Positions 50,415 to 58,471 of a DNA stretch of 64,000 nucleotides are shown here, in pieces; position 1 is the first letter of the stretch, and each line of letters begins with the position of its first letter. Under the pieces are notes generated by a model that saw nothing but the letters and a program-made list of their open reading frames with translations, was not told the origin of the DNA and did no database searches. The position numbers and the translations under genes were made by a program. This DNA comes from Hymenobacter oligotrophus. Its GTDB lineage: Bacteria > Bacteroidota > Bacteroidia > Cytophagales > Hymenobacteraceae. The stretch lies in NCBI RefSeq assembly GCF_003574965.1, contig NZ_CP032317.1, positions 1,922,001 through 1,986,000 on the forward strand. The letters are read 5' to 3'.

Positions 50415-51089
50415 TTGAAGGACCTAGCCTTTTTGCTCGAGTTTTTGGGCCAGCTGGCCCAGAACAACAACAAACCCTGGATGGATGCGCACCGCGCCGA
50501 TTACCAGCAAGCCCGCAAGGTGTTTACGGCGTTGGTAACCGAGTTGCTGGCCCGCGCGCAGCGGTTTGAGCCGGCTTTGCTGGCGCTTTCGCCCTCCGAT
50601 GTGATGTACCGCATCAACAAAAACGACCGATTTCAGCAAAGCGACGAGCCCTACAAGCGCCACATGGGCGCCGGCCTGAAGCGCGACGGGCGGCAATCGC
50701 CGTGGGCAGGCTACTTTGTGGCCATCGAGCCCGGCGGCGAAACCTACGTGGGGGCCGGCCGGTGGCAGCCCGAGCCGCAACAACTGGCCCGCATCCGGCA
50801 AGAAATTCACTACAACCCCGATGCGTTTCATGGCGTGCGCCAAAATGCGGGCTTGCTGCGCGAGTTTCCGCAGGGGCTTGATATGAGCCAAGCGCTGCGC
50901 ACCGCTCCCAAGGGCTACGACCGCCACGACCCCGACATTGAGTGGCTGCGGCTCAAGAGCTACTTTGTGTGGCGCACGTTTCCGGACAAAGAAGTACTTC
51001 GCGCTGATTTTCCCGACCGCGTGCTGGCTGCCTGGCAAGCGGCACAACCGCTCGTAACGTTCCTCAACGAAGCCATGCAGCAAGATTAG
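50415..51089 (+). CDS. DUF2461 family protein
   Basis: A 224 aa protein starting at a probable TTG (KDLAFLLEFLGQLAQNNNKP), the usual N-terminus of this family. Further marks are WMDAHRADYQQARKVF, DVMYRINKNDRFQQSDEPYK, KRDGRQSPWAGYFVAIEPGG and LKSYFVWRTFPDKEVL. Family function is unknown. Starting upstream at the TTG 50379 would add 12 residues without family support. The stop codon TAG is part of the first unit of a heptad array. Confidence 0.88.
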   Translation: MKDLAFLLEFLGQLAQNNNKPWMDAHRADYQQARKVFTALVTELLARAQRFEPALLALSPSDVMYRINKNDRFQQSDEPYKRHMGAGLKRDGRQSPWAGYFVAIEPGGETYVGAGRWQPEPQQLARIRQEIHYNPDAFHGVRQNAGLLREFPQGLDMSQALRTAPKGYDRHDPDIEWLRLKSYFVWRTFPDKEVLRADFPDRVLAAWQAAQPLVTFLNEAMQQD

Positions 51090-51250
51090 GTATTAGGTAT
51101 TAGGTATTAGATATTAGGTATTAGGTATTAGGTATTAGGTATTAGGGTGTATGCTGGCCTGGCCCAAGGGTTATAAAAAAGAGGCGCAACTGACGTTGCG
51201 CCTCTTTTTTGTATCGGTTCGCCCTAGGTCCTAACACCTAAGCCCTAATT
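51085..51250. repeat. Heptad-repeat hairpin element E, nine ATTAGGT units
   Basis: 51085-51147 holds nine ATTAGGT units (one is ATTAGAT, the last ATTAGGG), beginning in the DUF2461 stop codon; the same unit, in shifted register, as at 24185, and both arrays end ATTAGGGTGTATG. The opposite arm, 51223-51250, reads CCTAGGT, CCTAACA, CCTAAGC, CCTAATT and reaches the stop codon of the next gene. A terminator hairpin sits between the arms. Confidence 0.9.
51175..51210. terminator. Bidirectional intrinsic terminator
   Basis: Perfect 16-bp arms AAAAAAGAGGCGCAAC / GTTGCGCCTCTTTTTT with a 4-nt loop, between convergent genes; T runs on both strands. Confidence 0.95.
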
Positions 51251-51872
51251 AAAACAACCCGAACAGGTTGGCCTGAATCTTCTCGATGATGGTGCCTAGG
51301 TCTTCGGGGCGGCTAACGTAGTCGAGCTGGCTTACGTCTACGATCAGCAGCTTGCCCGCTTTGTAGTTGCCAATCCAGCGTTCGTAGTGCTCGTTGAGGT
51401 TGCGCAGGTACTCGATGCGCATGTTGTTTTCGTAGTCGCGGCCGCGCTTCTCAATCTGGTGAATGAGCTTGGGCAAATCGGCTTTGAGGTACAGCAGCAG
51501 ATCGGGCGGATCGACCATGCTGATCATCGACTCGAACAGCCCTAGGTAGTTTTCGTAGTCGCGCTCGATCATCAGGCCCGACTCGTGCAGGTTGGCCGCG
51601 AAGATGTGGGCATCCTCGTAAATCGTGCGGTCCTGAATCACGCCCTTGCCGATAGCCTTCATCTCCTTGATGCGCTGGGTTTGGCGGAATCGGCTGTTGA
51701 GAAAGTACACCTGCAGGTGAAACGACCAGCGGGGCATGTCGTCGTAAAAATCCTTGAGGTAAGGATTGTGGTCGACGTCTTCCAGAAACACTTCCCAATT
51801 GAAGTGGTGGGCCAGCTTGTGGGCGAGCGTGGTTTTGCCGGCGCCTATATTGCCAACGATGGCGATGTGCAT
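51249..51872 (-). CDS. Deoxynucleoside kinase
   Basis: A 207 aa P-loop enzyme of the dNK/dCK family: P-loop GNIGAGKTT at residues 7-15, FLEDVDHNPYLKDFYDD, SFHLQVYFLNSRFRQTQRI, catalytic DRTIYEDAHIFA (Glu-Arg region), and the lid segment IEKRGRDYENNMRIEYL. It phosphorylates deoxynucleosides with ATP in salvage. The exact base specificity (often dA/dG or broad) is not predictable. -7 box TACTTTTG lies 30 nt upstream. Confidence 0.92.
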   Translation of the reverse strand: MHIAIVGNIGAGKTTLAHKLAHHFNWEVFLEDVDHNPYLKDFYDDMPRWSFHLQVYFLNSRFRQTQRIKEMKAIGKGVIQDRTIYEDAHIFAANLHESGLMIERDYENYLGLFESMISMVDPPDLLLYLKADLPKLIHQIEKRGRDYENNMRIEYLRNLNEHYERWIGNYKAGKLLIVDVSQLDYVSRPEDLGTIIEKIQANLFGLF

Positions 51873-51902
51873 GAGCAGGGGGCGAAATCAGAAATGAGCG
51901 CA

Positions 51903-51910
51903 CAAAAGTA
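51903..51910 (-). promoter_or_regulatory. -7 box TACTTTTG of the deoxynucleoside kinase
   Basis: Perfect TAnnTTTG on the minus strand, 30 nt before the ATG at 51872. Confidence 0.65.
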
Positions 51911-51971
51911 ACGCAAACCCATCAGCCGATTATCGTTGTTGTTGTGCATTGGCTGCTGTTTCAAATTATTG

Positions 51972-51979
51972 TAACTTAT
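51972..51979 (+). promoter_or_regulatory. -7-like box TAACTTAT, 5 nt before an ATG
   Basis: Six of eight matches to TAnnTTTG; GTCAT separates it from the ATG at 51985, similar to the short spacing at four other genes here. Confidence 0.35.
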
Positions 51980-51984
51980 GTCAT

Positions 51985-52476
51985 ATGCCGCAACCCTTTA
52001 GCCCGCATCCGGGGGGCCCCAGAGCCCACTCGGCCGCCGAATTGGTGCATCGCGTAAGCGACCCATTTGGCGCCATCATAGCTGAATTCAACTACTTCGT
52101 GGCTGAGCGCGTGTTGTACGTGTGTTGGCACGGGCACCTCACCGGCGAGCTGGTTATTCGGGTGGCCGAAGCCAGCCTGCCGTGGATTGAGCAGCTGCAC
52201 CCGCTCGGGCTCGTGAACGACAAGCGCGGCACCACCGGCGACTGGGGCGACTCCATCGACTGGATTCAGTTTGAGTGGCTGCCGCGCGCCAAGCAAAACG
52301 GCTTGTTTGCCTTTGCCTACGTGATGGACCCGGACACGCCCATGTCGTTGGAAAACACGAGCGTGGCCGATGCCATTGGCGAAGAGCTAGACTTGCGCCT
52401 GTTTTACAGCTTGCCGGTGGCCTGGAAGTGGCTGCGGCAGCGGGTTCAGAAAACGAGTAATACCTCGGCCGCCTAG
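51985..52476 (+). CDS. Hypothetical protein, possibly STAS/SpoIIAA-like
   Basis: A 163 aa cytoplasmic protein. Residues 40-150 alternate strands and helices (AEFNYFVAERVLYVCWHGHL; WIEQLHPLGLVNDKRGTTGD; LPRAKQNGLFAFAYVMDPDT) in a way that resembles SpoIIAA-like STAS domains, which bind lipids or act as anti-sigma antagonists. This is a guess from pattern only. No signal or membrane segment. Start ATG 51985. The stop TAG lies in a CCTAGG. Confidence 0.65.
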   Translation: MPQPFSPHPGGPRAHSAAELVHRVSDPFGAIIAEFNYFVAERVLYVCWHGHLTGELVIRVAEASLPWIEQLHPLGLVNDKRGTTGDWGDSIDWIQFEWLPRAKQNGLFAFAYVMDPDTPMSLENTSVADAIGEELDLRLFYSLPVAWKWLRQRVQKTSNTSAA

Positions 52477-52492
52477 GGGCGGCAATACGACA

Positions 52493-52532
52493 GCGGGCGG
52501 CCCCACCCTGTTGCCAAGGTCGGACCGCCCGC
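52493..52532. terminator. Possible terminator hairpin between convergent genes
   Basis: Stem GCGGGCGG / CCGCCCGC with a 24-nt loop; an outer GGGGC / GCCCC pair may extend it. No clear T run, so weak. Confidence 0.4.
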
Positions 52533-52558
52533 GGTGCAATTGCCCCAAGGAGGCGGCT

Positions 52559-53311
52559 CTATTCGTCGAGGGCCTTCTTGGTTTGTTTGGCTTTTTCGAG
52601 CGTGCGGAACTCGGCCTGCCACGAGCGAATGCGCAGGCGCTCCTCCATCGGGATTTGCTCGCGCACTTTCTCGTAGCGCGTGTTCAGTTTGGTGAGCACG
52701 TTGCTGGCCACGGCCCATTCCTCGGGTTCCCAGTCGTGGCGGTTTACGCGCACGTAGTCGATAAAGCGGCCGTACAGGTCGTGCATTTCGGACGCCCGCA
52801 CCGTAGCCAGGTTCACGTTTTCGCCCAGTATCTGGGCTTGGGCCTGCTGCTGGGTTTGGGGCTGGCCGGCTTCTTCCTGCAAGCGGCGCTGCGTGGCCTC
52901 CCAGTTGTGGTAGCGGCTTTTGAGGTTGCCGTACTCGCGTTTGCCTTGCGCCGAAAGGCTATCCACGGCCTTATCGATGCGCTTGCTTTGGTAGTCGAAC
53001 TCGTCCATCACGCGCGGCAAATCGCGGCGGGCGCCGGTTTCGGCGCGCTCGAGCTTGTCGTTTACCCAGTCGCGGAAAATGCCCAGGTCGCGTTCAACGG
53101 ACGTAGCCGCCTGCCGCACCTCCGTGCTCGTGGAGCTGGTAGCGGGGCGCTGGGCAGGCTTTTGCGCGGGCGGGGTCTGCTGCTGAGGCTTTTTGGCCTG
53201 CTGCGAGGCCGGGGCCGGCGTACCGGCCGGCCGCGTTTGGGCCGCGGCACCGGGCGCCAAGCAAGCCAGCAACGAAGCGGCAAACAAGCTGGAAAGAACG
53301 GTGGATTTCAT
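52559..53311 (-). CDS. Secreted hypothetical helical protein
   Basis: A 250 aa protein with a signal peptide (residues 1-25, ending AAA-QT), a low-complexity Pro/Gln/Ala/Lys linker (about 26-65) and a long helical part rich in Arg/Glu/Gln (SVERDLGIFRDWVNDKLERA; NLKSRYHNWEATQRRLQEEA). It looks like a periplasmic coiled-coil protein. No known family recognised. The ATG at 53311 starts the signal peptide. Faces the STAS-like gene and is divergent from GNAT. Confidence 0.75.
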   Translation of the reverse strand: MKSTVLSSLFAASLLACLAPGAAAQTRPAGTPAPASQQAKKPQQQTPPAQKPAQRPATSSTSTEVRQAATSVERDLGIFRDWVNDKLERAETGARRDLPRVMDEFDYQSKRIDKAVDSLSAQGKREYGNLKSRYHNWEATQRRLQEEAGQPQTQQQAQAQILGENVNLATVRASEMHDLYGRFIDYVRVNRHDWEPEEWAVASNVLTKLNTRYEKVREQIPMEERLRIRSWQAEFRTLEKAKQTKKALDE

Positions 53312-53433
53312 ATTGGAGGAGTGTGGTTGCAAAGTAAAACCGGGCCCAAGGCCCAGGCCATAGGTACGTACTATCTAAAATTCGGGCCAAACATGCGCCG
53401 CCAACCCTCAAACGTTCGTTTTTTACCGAAATT

Positions 53434-53991
53434 ATGCCCTTTTTGCGCCCTATGCCCGATTCAGCCGCTGCTGCCGTAGCTATACAACCCGCCACGCTGG
53501 CCGATATCCCGACGATTATTGCGCTGGCCGAAGCCACCTGGGAGCCCACGTACCGCTTCATCATCTCGAAGGAGCAGATCGAGTACATGTACCGCGTGAT
53601 CTACACGCCGGCTTCGCTGCAACGGCAAATGACCGACGACGGCCACCGCTTTCTGGTGCTGCACTACGAGGGGCACCCGGCAGGCTACGCCTCGTTCAGC
53701 GAACGGGCTACCGAGCCAGGCACCTTTAAGCTGCACAAGCTGTACGTGCTGCCCTCGCACCAGGGCCGGCGCCTAGGTCAGCAGCTGGTAGCGGCCGTGG
53801 AGGAGGCCGCCTGCGAGGCGGGCGGCCAGTGGCTCGAGCTGAACGTAAATCGCCACAACCCGGCCCTGGGCTTCTACGAGCACCTGGGCTTTCAGCAGCA
53901 CCGCGAGGAGGACATCCCGATTGGCCCGTACTGGATGAACGACTTTGTGATGCGCAAGCCGCTGCAAGCCAAAATATTGCCCTTCGCCTAG
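53434..53991 (+). CDS. GNAT family N-acetyltransferase
   Basis: A 185 aa acetyltransferase: IQPATLADIPTIIALAEATW at the N-terminus, FKLHKLYVLPSHQGRRLGQQ with the acetyl-CoA pyrophosphate motif (QGRRLG), and LNVNRHNPALGFYEHLGFQ at the end, in the RimI-like order. Substrate unknown. The stop codon TAG lies in a CCTAGG. Followed 66 bp later by the CDGSH gene on the same strand; they may be co-transcribed. Confidence 0.92.
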   Translation: MPFLRPMPDSAAAAVAIQPATLADIPTIIALAEATWEPTYRFIISKEQIEYMYRVIYTPASLQRQMTDDGHRFLVLHYEGHPAGYASFSERATEPGTFKLHKLYVLPSHQGRRLGQQLVAAVEEAACEAGGQWLELNVNRHNPALGFYEHLGFQQHREEDIPIGPYWMNDFVMRKPLQAKILPFA

Positions 53992-54057
53992 GTGCCTGGC
54001 ACTGCCGGCACCCCAGGCACCTAGGGCTTCACCGCTTTTTCCTACACACTTTTTCCT

Positions 54058-54282
54058 ATGCCCACGAAACTCACCGTCAACAACAACGGCTCTTTGCGCG
54101 TCGAAGGCGAAGACTTCATCATCGTTGATGCCCAGGGCAACGAGTACGGCCTGCAGGGCCGCACCCTGGTTAGCATCTGCCGCTGCGGCCTCTCGAGCCA
54201 AAAACCCTTCTGCGACGGTTCGCACAAAGGTCACTTCGAGCACAACGCCGTAGCCTTCGATTTGCCCCCCAAAAAAGTATAG
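54058..54282 (+). CDS. CDGSH iron-sulfur domain protein
   Basis: A 74 aa protein with the CDGSH signature: Cys41-x-Cys43-x2-Ser-x3-Pro-x-Cys52-Asp-Gly-Ser-His56 (CRCGLSSQKPFCDGSH). Three Cys and one His bind a redox-active, pH-labile 2Fe-2S cluster. Bacterial single-CDGSH proteins are cytoplasmic; role in Fe-S or redox transfer is inferred from mitoNEET homologues. Terminator follows. Confidence 0.93.
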   Translation: MPTKLTVNNNGSLRVEGEDFIIVDAQGNEYGLQGRTLVSICRCGLSSQKPFCDGSHKGHFEHNAVAFDLPPKKV

Positions 54283-54301
54283 CTGCTTTTTCGGCCACAA
54301 C

Positions 54302-54335
54302 AAAGCCCGCCCTGGTTTGCACCTAGGCGGGCTTT
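54302..54335. terminator. Bidirectional intrinsic terminator
   Basis: Arms AAAGCCCGCC / GGCGGGCTTT with a 14-nt loop that contains part of a CCTAGG; between the convergent CDGSH and acyl-CoA-binding genes. Confidence 0.8.
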
Positions 54336-54356
54336 GCCGTTAGGAGGAGCCGCTGC

Positions 54357-54617
54357 TTACGCTTGCTGAAAAAGCTGGTTTACCAACGCTACGTACTCCT
54401 GCCGAGCTTCGTCCTGGCTTTTGCCGTTGAGGCCGGCCCAGGCGTCGTACTTGGCAATGGCTTTGAAGTCGAACCCGCCCGGCCGGTCGCCGCTCACGTC
54501 GCCTTCCGAAGCTTGCTTGTACAAAGCGTAGAGCTTCAGCAGCGTCATGTTGTCGGGTTTTTTGGGCAGTTGCTGCGCGCGTTGGGCGGCTTGTTCAAAT
54601 TCTTCTGGGGTGGCCAT
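54357..54617 (-). CDS. Acyl-CoA-binding protein (ACBP)
   Basis: An 86 aa four-helix protein with full ACBP signature: EEFEQAAQRAQQLPKKPDN, MTLLKLYALYKQASEGDVSG, FDFKAIAKYDAWAGLNGKSQ and EARQEYVALVNQLF. It binds medium- and long-chain acyl-CoA in the cytosol and buffers or delivers it. ACBPs are eukaryotic in most textbooks but occur in some Bacteroidota and Proteobacteria. Stands alone, divergent from the amidohydrolase gene. Confidence 0.93.
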   Translation of the reverse strand: MATPEEFEQAAQRAQQLPKKPDNMTLLKLYALYKQASEGDVSGDRPGGFDFKAIAKYDAWAGLNGKSQDEARQEYVALVNQLFQQA

Positions 54618-54731
54618 GGAGCTGATTGTGGGTTAGATATGCTGCCGAATATTCGGCACGCCTAACATACGCATTCATCCGATGCCGCGCATACCTTACC
54701 TTGGGCCGCAACTCACCGAATCACCTCCTCC

Positions 54732-56036
54732 ATGCCCCTTTCCACTCCTGCCAAACACTTGTTTAGTACGGCGTTGCTGCTCGGCCTGAGCACCGCCGCC
54801 TTTGCGCAAAAAACTTACCTGCACTGCGGCCGCCTGCTCGATGTGCGCGCCGGCAAGCTGCTCACCGAGCAAACGCTGGTAATCGAAAACGGCCGCGTGC
54901 AGGCCCTGCAAGCCGGCTACGCTACGCCCGGCGGCGCCGCCGATAAAGTGGTTGACCTGAAAAACCGCACCGTGCTGCCCGGCCTCATCGACTGCCACGT
55001 GCACGTGGAGGGCGAAACCAGCAAGGACAACTTCCTGAAAGAATTCACCGAAAACCCCGGCGACGTGGCCTACGCAGCCGAAGCCCACGCCCGCACCACC
55101 CTGCTGGCCGGCTTTACCACCGTGCGCGACCTAGGCGGCTCGGGCATCAACATTTCGTTGCGCAACGCCATCAACCGCGGGCAAGTGGCCGGGCCTAGGA
55201 TCTTCACGGTAGGCAAGGCTATTAGCGGTACGGGCGGCCACATGGACCCCACCAACGGCTACCGCCTCGATTTGATGGGCGTGCCCGGCCCGGCCGACGG
55301 CGTGGCAAACGGCCCCGACCAATGCCGCCAGGCCGTGCGCGAGCAGTACAAACGCGGCGCCGACCTCATCAAAATTGCCTCCACGGGCGGCGTACTGTCG
55401 GTAGCCAAGGATGGCTCGGCCCCGCAGTTTACCGAGGAGGAAATCAAAGCGGTGGTGGAAACCGCCCGCGACCTGGGCCTGAACGTGGCCTGCCACGCCC
55501 ACGGCGCCGAGGGCATGAAGCGCGCCATTCGGGCCGGGGTAACGAGCATCGAGCACGGCACCCTGATGGACGACGAGACCATCAGGCTGATGAAGAAGTA
55601 CGGCACCTGGTACGTGCCCACCATCACGGCCGGCAAATCCGTGGCCGACTCGGCCGCTAAGTACCCCAACTACTACCCGCCGCTGGTTACGCCCAAAGCA
55701 CTGGCCATCGGGCCCAAGTTGCAAGGCACCTTCGGCAAGGCCTACAAAGCCGGCGTCAAAATCGCCTTCGGCACCGATGCTTCGGTATTTCGGCACGGCG
55801 TAAACGCCATGGAGTTTCAGTACATGGTAGAGGCCGGCATGCCCGCTTTGGAGGCCCTGCGCGCCGCCACCCTCAACGCTGCCGAGCTGCTGGGCCAAAC
55901 GCCCAACCTAGGCTCCCTCGAGCCCGGCAAGCTGGCCGATGTGGTAGCCGTGGAGGGCGACCCGCTGCAAGACATCCGCACCATGCAGCGGGTGCGCTTT
56001 GTGATGAAGCAAGGCGTGGTGTACCGGCAGGAGTAA
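54732..56036 (+). CDS. Secreted amidohydrolase (imidazolonepropionase/prolidase-like)
   Basis: A 434 aa amidohydrolase-superfamily enzyme with a signal peptide (residues 1-25, ending AFA-QK). Metal ligands: LPGLIDCHVHVEG (His-x-His), Lys in DLIKIASTGG, ACHAHGAEG, SIEHGTLMD and FGTDASVFRHG (Asp). The order matches the Xaa-Pro dipeptidase/Sgx9260b group that hydrolyses Xaa-Pro or Xaa-His dipeptides. With the S9 peptidase and other peptidases in the window it suggests extracellular peptide use; that is inference. Confidence 0.92.
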   Translation: MPLSTPAKHLFSTALLLGLSTAAFAQKTYLHCGRLLDVRAGKLLTEQTLVIENGRVQALQAGYATPGGAADKVVDLKNRTVLPGLIDCHVHVEGETSKDNFLKEFTENPGDVAYAAEAHARTTLLAGFTTVRDLGGSGINISLRNAINRGQVAGPRIFTVGKAISGTGGHMDPTNGYRLDLMGVPGPADGVANGPDQCRQAVREQYKRGADLIKIASTGGVLSVAKDGSAPQFTEEEIKAVVETARDLGLNVACHAHGAEGMKRAIRAGVTSIEHGTLMDDETIRLMKKYGTWYVPTITAGKSVADSAAKYPNYYPPLVTPKALAIGPKLQGTFGKAYKAGVKIAFGTDASVFRHGVNAMEFQYMVEAGMPALEALRAATLNAAELLGQTPNLGSLEPGKLADVVAVEGDPLQDIRTMQRVRFVMKQGVVYRQE

Positions 56037-56140
56037 AAGCGTGGCGGCGCGGCCTGCTGGTTCTGGCGCTCAACTTTTGCCCTTGCGGTTAACTCCGCAG
56101 TGCAAGTGCGCGTAAGGCAACAGGCCGCGCCCCTACTGCT

Positions 56141-56656
56141 ATGAAAGCTCCCGACGTCGATTCCCTCATCAAGAAATTCCTGCAACACAAGCTCACCTTG
56201 GCGCTGGCCGAAAGCTGCACCTGCGGCTGGGTGGCTGCCCAGCTGGCCCCGGCCCAGGGCGTGAGCAATGTGCTGCTCGGCTCGGTGGTTACCTACCACG
56301 GCGAGGCCAAGCAACGCCTCCTAGGTGTCAAGAAGAAAACCTTGGAGGAATACTCGGCCGAAAGCCAGCAAACCACCAACGAAATGGTGGAAGGCCTGCA
56401 CAAACAGCTGCCCGCCGATGTGTGCGTGGCCATTACGGGCCTGTTTGGCCCCGGCGCTTCCGAAACGCCCGACAAACCATCGGGCACCATCTTCGTCACG
56501 GTTTTGCTTGAAGGCCGTGCCCACGAGTACCGCGAGGTGTTGAAAGCCCCCACCGACAAGCTCCGCGACTTAGCTGCTGATTTTATTTACAGCAAGCTAG
56601 CGGAGCTGCTCGATCGGCGCCAAAACAGCCCGAGCGAAAGCGTAAAGGGCAGCTAG
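56141..56656 (+). CDS. CinA C-terminal domain protein (nicotinamide-nucleotide amidase type)
   Basis: A 171 aa stand-alone CinA C-terminal domain: LALAESCTCGWVAAQLAP with the catalytic Ser, VLLGSVVTYHGEAKQRLLGV, and AITGLFGPGASETPDKPSGTI. Such proteins (PncC) deamidate NMN to nicotinate mononucleotide in NAD recycling. The N-terminal MoCF/ADP-ribose-pyrophosphatase half of full CinA is absent. Terminator directly after the stop. Confidence 0.9.
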   Translation: MKAPDVDSLIKKFLQHKLTLALAESCTCGWVAAQLAPAQGVSNVLLGSVVTYHGEAKQRLLGVKKKTLEEYSAESQQTTNEMVEGLHKQLPADVCVAITGLFGPGASETPDKPSGTIFVTVLLEGRAHEYREVLKAPTDKLRDLAADFIYSKLAELLDRRQNSPSESVKGS

Positions 56657-56677
56657 AAAATAATGCCACCGAACTCC

Positions 56678-56718
56678 CGCGAAAGCAGCCGAATCCGGCT
56701 GCTTTCGCGCATTTTTGT
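56678..56718 (+). terminator. Intrinsic terminator of the cinA-like gene
   Basis: Perfect 14-bp stem CGCGAAAGCAGCCG / CGGCTGCTTTCGCG followed by CATTTTTG; it ends 5 nt before the next ATG. Confidence 0.9.
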
Positions 56719-56722
56719 GGCA

Positions 56723-57385
56723 ATGGCAAACTCTACCGTTAGTACTATCGTGGCCGCTTTCAGCTTGGCCGCATTGGCAACGCTGCCGGCACAAGCGCAG
56801 TCGGAACTAAGCGCCAAGCCCGATACCACTAGGCTTCCGGCGCGGCCGCTGTCGCTGCCGCCCGCCAACGCTGCGCCCGCAAGCCAGCGGCCGCTTTACC
56901 CTGCTAGCTCGCTGGGCCTGAGCCTGGGCTGGGGCGCTCCGTATGGTTTGGGCTTCGAGTACAGCATGCTGATGACGGACAAGTTGGAGGTGAATGGCGG
57001 GCTGGGCCTAGGCATTGGCGGAAAAATTGGCGTGGGCGTGCGGTATTACGTCGAGCCCAGCAAGCGCGTGTCGCCGTTCTTCGGGGCCAACCTTGTCCGC
57101 TCCGGCCGCTTCTCCAACGTTACCCTTACCCTCGACGACGAAGAAGTACAGTACTCGCTCCGGCCGAGCGGCGTATTGCATTTGCGCACCGGTTTGCGGT
57201 GGCAGCCCGGCCGCTTTGCCATGCTGGGCACGTTTGGCTACGGCTTGGTTTTTACCGGCGACCCAGCCACTTACCACTACGCCACCTACGGCCGCCCCAG
57301 CAGGGACATGCGCGCCCTTATGCGGTTTTTCGGCCCGGGTGGGCCCGAGGTGTCGCTGACTTTTCTGCTCGGCCGAGGGTACTAA
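56723..57385 (+). CDS. Probable outer-membrane beta-barrel protein
   Basis: A 220 aa protein with a signal peptide (about residues 1-26, ending AQA-QS) and a C-terminal half with alternating short beta strands typical of small barrels (LGLSLGWGAPYGLGFEYSML; GLGLGIGGKIGVGVRYYVEP; GVLHLRTGLRWQPGRFAMLG), ending in an aromatic-rich end (SLTFLLGRGY). Probably an outer-membrane or surface protein; function unknown. The ATG at 56723 follows immediately after a terminator hairpin. Confidence 0.75.
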   Translation: MANSTVSTIVAAFSLAALATLPAQAQSELSAKPDTTRLPARPLSLPPANAAPASQRPLYPASSLGLSLGWGAPYGLGFEYSMLMTDKLEVNGGLGLGIGGKIGVGVRYYVEPSKRVSPFFGANLVRSGRFSNVTLTLDDEEVQYSLRPSGVLHLRTGLRWQPGRFAMLGTFGYGLVFTGDPATYHYATYGRPSRDMRALMRFFGPGGPEVSLTFLLGRGY

Positions 57386-57410
57386 GCCCTGGCTCTAATT
57401 AACTATGCCC

Positions 57411-57433
57411 CTACCGGTGCCGCGCACCGGTAG
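57411..57433. terminator. Hairpin between convergent genes
   Basis: Perfect 10-bp arms CTACCGGTGC / GCACCGGTAG with a 3-nt loop; no T run on either side, so termination is uncertain. Confidence 0.5.
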
Positions 57434-57436
57434 CAT

Positions 57437-58471
57437 CTAGGCCATTCGGGGCCGGCCGAGCACAAGGCGCAGGTTCATGCGCACCACATCGCCCACGGAG
57501 TCGCAGCGGTCGAACTCGGCGGTTTGGTGGTGCAGGTTCAACTCCTTTTTCAGCTGCGCAATTTTTTCGGCCGACGAAAGCTCCTCCTGCCGCATGCAGT
57601 CCACTAAGTCTTTGAGGCGGTAACGCTCGGCGCGGGCGCGGCGGGCCATCAGGGTGCGCTCTTCGGTTTGGTATTGCCTGATGGTTTCGGGCGAAAGCAG
57701 CTGGCGCACCAACTCCACCACGGGGCGGTTGTCGCGAAAATACTGCGGCAGGTACATGGCCTTGTGGCCCTCGTAGCTCTGCTGGTCGAAGTCGATGGCC
57801 CGCACGCGGTATTGTTCGTCCTCGAAATCGGGCGTTACGTCGATAACGTAGTTGTAAGAGCGCATATCGCCGAGCAAGCGCGCAAAGCACCGCTCGTTGA
57901 ACTTCACGAACTCCTTGGCAATGCGTACTTGGTTGAGGTGCGGCCGATCGAGGCGCGTCCGAATAAAGTCGTCGCCCGGAATGCCCGCAATGTGCTCCTC
58001 GATGAGCGTGTCGCCGGCCACCAAAAAGTTGATGCTGTTCGGCGACAACAGGTGCTCCAGCTCCAGCCCGTACACGCGCGAGGCATCGGCCCGCTTCACG
58101 TAGAAGTAGTCGTAGTTGTCGTTGAACTGGTTGACGATGCGCACCCGAAACGGGTTGGAGTTGCCGAACCGGCAGTAATCCACGCGGTCGGCAATGAGGT
58201 GCTCCGTAAACGACAGGTCGCCGTCGGTTTTCAGCAGCGCGTACACCTGCGTGAGGCCCGCGCTCAGCTCCAGCAGCGTGTGCGGCTCGTAGTGCACGGT
58301 TTCCCAGAGCGTGTCGGTGCCCTGGCGGTCGAGCAGCGGAAACGAACCGGTGGAGCGCAGCAAGTCGCCGTATGTCACCGGCAGGCGTGTTTCGCGGTCG
58401 TAAAGGTGCAGGTATTCGCGCAGCGGCTGGCTGATGCGGTACGAAGGCTTCTTTTTGGATATTTCGTTCAA
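57437..58471 (-). CDS. Conserved hypothetical protein with kinase-like (APH/HipA-type) motifs
   Basis: A 344 aa cytoplasmic protein. Motifs in the order of a protein-kinase-like fold: Lys126 in YFYVKRADASRVYGLELEHL (possible beta3 Lys and helix-C Glu), a hinge-like LIEEHIAG (156-163), the Brenner-type Asp202-x4-Asn207 in GDMRSYN, and Ile-Asp227-Phe-Asp229 in RAIDFDQQS as a possible DFG equivalent. This pattern is typical of aminoglycoside-phosphotransferase and HipA-like kinases, but no close family is recognised. The start appears to be a TTG at 58471; no ATG fits upstream. Confidence 0.6.
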   Translation of the reverse strand: MNEISKKKPSYRISQPLREYLHLYDRETRLPVTYGDLLRSTGSFPLLDRQGTDTLWETVHYEPHTLLELSAGLTQVYALLKTDGDLSFTEHLIADRVDYCRFGNSNPFRVRIVNQFNDNYDYFYVKRADASRVYGLELEHLLSPNSINFLVAGDTLIEEHIAGIPGDDFIRTRLDRPHLNQVRIAKEFVKFNERCFARLLGDMRSYNYVIDVTPDFEDEQYRVRAIDFDQQSYEGHKAMYLPQYFRDNRPVVELVRQLLSPETIRQYQTEERTLMARRARAERYRLKDLVDCMRQEELSSAEKIAQLKKELNLHHQTAEFDRCDSVGDVVRMNLRLVLGRPRMA

